A stretch of DNA of 64,000 nucleotides from CAZNXJ01 sp964577115. Lineage in GTDB: Bacteria > Planctomycetota > Planctomycetia > Pirellulales > Pirellulaceae. A model generated the notes under the pieces. That model saw nothing but the letters and a program-made list of their open reading frames with translations, did no database searches and was not told the DNA's origin. Below, piece after piece: positions 62,493 to 64,000 of this stretch. Where the stretch lies: NCBI GenBank assembly GCA_964577115.1, contig CAZNXJ010000015.1:1-64000 (forward strand), in the 5' to 3' direction. Within the stretch, counting starts at the first letter, position 1. Each line of letters begins with the position of its first letter. The position numbers were made by a program, and so were the translations under genes.

Positions 62493-64000
62493 TTAGGGGG
62501 CGGCGAGCGGTAGCTCGCTGAGCGCCGCGGGCAGGTACTTATGGTAGATAAGCGCCGCGCCGAAGTTCTTCGAGACGAGCACATCCTCGTTGGACGTGAA
62601 CTGCTGAGTAAGCTCGCGATCGAAATCCATCAGCCGGATCGGTCCCTGCGTGACCGCCGTTTCACCGAAGGCGGCAATGAGCCGCGCGTCGCGAGGCACG
62701 TCCACATCGCGGCGCCAGGCGTATCGCAGCAAGGCGGCTCGGCGATTGTTCGGCAGCAGGGAGCGCTGCGTCACGTTGTCGCCGCCTCGGACGACGTCCA
62801 GCAACATCAGATGCGCGCCGCCCATGCTCAGGAACAAGTCCGACAACAAGTCACTGCCGATGGCCGATTGCTTAATGACTTGCGGCGCCACACCGGCATA
62901 AAAACTGGGGTCTTTCGTGGTCAGGTAGAACTGGTCTTCGTCTTCCACGATCTCGCCCCCTTCGTAGTAGATCACGATGACATCGTTCAGAGGATCGGTA
63001 CGAGAAAGGGCGTTGACACGATTCTTGATCGTCTGCAGCCGGCCGTTGATTTCAAAGCGTGTCAGGTTTTCGCCCGTAAGCGGCCCGTACGTCCAGCCTC
63101 GCTGAAAAGCCTTCGACGTAAATTCCGTTTCCCGCCCCGGAACGGGAGTCGCTTGGAAGGCGGCCAGAGCTCGCTGCCGAAGCGCTTCGCTTTCGGATTC
63201 CGGTATGCCGATTCCAATGATCGCCAGATGCAGCCGTCGTTCACCGATCGGCTCGCGGCAATCCAGCTGGAAGGTCAGCGGGCAGTCCGCTTCGGTGCTT
63301 AGCCGGGGCAAGTTGAGTTCGATCAAGTTGCCCGAGTTGTGATTGAGGACCAGCGGCACGGAGAACGTTCGCTCGCGCGATTCGCCTTCGCGCGCATCCA
63401 AGAGCACGGGAGGCTGATGGAAGCCGTTGACCCACACGTGAACGGGCATGCGGTTGTAAGTGAGCCGTTGATCGGGCGTATTCCAGACGACGCGTCCATG
63501 TAGCCAGACGCGTCCTTTCGCCGCCGATTCGTCAAATACGACGTCCGCGGGCCCTGGTCGCGGCGTGATCTTCCAATCCGAGGATTCGAGCCGCGGCTGA
63601 TCACTAATACCGAGAATCTCGACGCGCACTGGTCGCGGATGGAGCGTAATCACGGCATCGGCGATCGTCTGTCCACCATCGTTCACAGCCATGGCACGCA
63701 CGTAGTTCGGGCCCGTTCCAAGCGTCACCGGGATCCGGTGTAGAACTTTGAAAAGGTCGTCCGACTCACTCTGGGCCTCCTCGAAGGACGTGACACGATC
63801 GATCAGTCGATCGCCCATGTAAACGCGCAGCTCGCGCAGAGGCGATTTGGATTCGACCAGCAACACAATCTCCTGATCGGGCGAGGTCGTCATTGTCCCG
63901 GTCAAGGGTTCGAGCATCGTCAGCGTCGGACGTGGAGGCGGTGTCGGAGTGAACGTGGCCGTCGCGGTGGCTGGCTGTAGCGAGCGGCCGTCGGCATTGT
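62493..64000 (-). CDS. Large protein with degenerate caspase-like (peptidase C14) domain, 5' end outside window
   Basis: The frame is open from the window's right edge to the stop at 62493 (502 residues visible). An in-frame ATG at 63917 is unlikely to be the real start because coding continues through a Thr/Pro-rich linker to the edge. A beta-sandwich-like region (about 15-225, counted from 63917) precedes a C-terminal domain with caspase order: RRLHLAIIGIGIPE (first strand), NDVIVIYYEGGEI (strand before catalytic His) and HLMLLDVVRGG (strand before catalytic Cys). In active C14 peptidases these read YYSGHG and LLDACRS; here His is Gly321 (62955-62957) and Cys is Val376 (62790-62792). It should be an inactive pseudo-protease. 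Domain assignment is by motif order. Confidence 0.65.
   Translation of the reverse strand, partial: NADGRSLQPATATATFTPTPPPRPTLTMLEPLTGTMTTSPDQEIVLLVESKSPLRELRVYMGDRLIDRVTSFEEAQSESDDLFKVLHRIPVTLGTGPNYVRAMAVNDGGQTIADAVITLHPRPVRVEILGISDQPRLESSDWKITPRPGPADVVFDESAAKGRVWLHGRVVWNTPDQRLTYNRMPVHVWVNGFHQPPVLLDAREGESRERTFSVPLVLNHNSGNLIELNLPRLSTEADCPLTFQLDCREPIGERRLHLAIIGIGIPESESEALRQRALAAFQATPVPGRETEFTSKAFQRGWTYGPLTGENLTRFEINGRLQTIKNRVNALSRTDPLNDVIVIYYEGGEIVEDEDQFYLTTKDPSFYAGVAPQVIKQSAIGSDLLSDLFLSMGGAHLMLLDVVRGGDNVTQRSLLPNNRRAALLRYAWRRDVDVPRDARLIAAFGETAVTQGPIRLMDFDRELTQQFTSNEDVLVSKNFGAALIYHKYLPAALSELPLAAP

Overview
The window reads as a chromosomal segment of a high-GC, flagellated, menaquinone-using planctomycete, probably Pirellulales-like. 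The strongest lineage markers are an adjacent pair of planctomycete signature genes (a secreted DUF1549/DUF1553 cytochrome-type protein and a Tat-exported DUF1501 protein), long low-complexity insertions in respiratory subunits, and many secreted proteins of unknown role. The assignment rests on gene content only. I see no rRNA, CRISPR array, insertion sequence, prophage or integrase.

Layout. 1-3.4 kb: PH-like membrane protein, pyroglutamyl-peptidase, secreted leucine-rich-repeat protein, a tRNA-Glu with a clear promoter, and a first csrA with its terminator. 3.8-19 kb: complex I in two blocks, nuoI-DUF2203-nuoA-nuoC-nuoD and nuoH-J-K-L-M-N, separated by tspO and a divergent beta-helix gene; nuoB, nuoE, nuoF and nuoG are not here. 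19-21 kb: a helical protein, a TatD hydrolase and a thioredoxin-fold protein follow nuoN closely. 21-40 kb: a leftward flagellar cluster, in transcription order flgF-flgG-flgA-flgH-flgI-flgJ-flgN-flgK-flgL-fliW-csrA-fliC-fliD and then, beyond an oppositely oriented mqnD, fliS. 40-51 kb: housekeeping genes (hemC, comF, aminotransferase, lptF/G-type permease, acyl-CoA synthetase, ferrochelatase, thiolase, class I fructose-bisphosphatase, BON protein). 51-64 kb: ftsH, a PilZ protein, the DUF1501/DUF1549 pair, a 39-residue zinc-ribbon-like protein just before a sodium:solute symporter, an esterase-like hydrolase, a Cys-rich putative outer-membrane protein, and the 3' part of a large protein whose caspase-like domain has lost both catalytic residues.

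How the genes fit together. Complex I feeds the quinone pool that MqnD (futalosine pathway) helps to make. The flagellar block encodes the distal rod, rings, hook-filament junction, cap and filament, plus export chaperones and the FliW/CsrA pair that in Bacillus adjusts flagellin translation. HemC and ferrochelatase belong to heme synthesis.

The observations I rate highest are: the pseudo-caspase; two CsrA paralogs differing at the residue needed for FliW binding in Bacillus; repeat modules shared between FliD, FlgL and FliC; soluble insertions or tails in five complex I membrane subunits; and the small zinc-ribbon gene.
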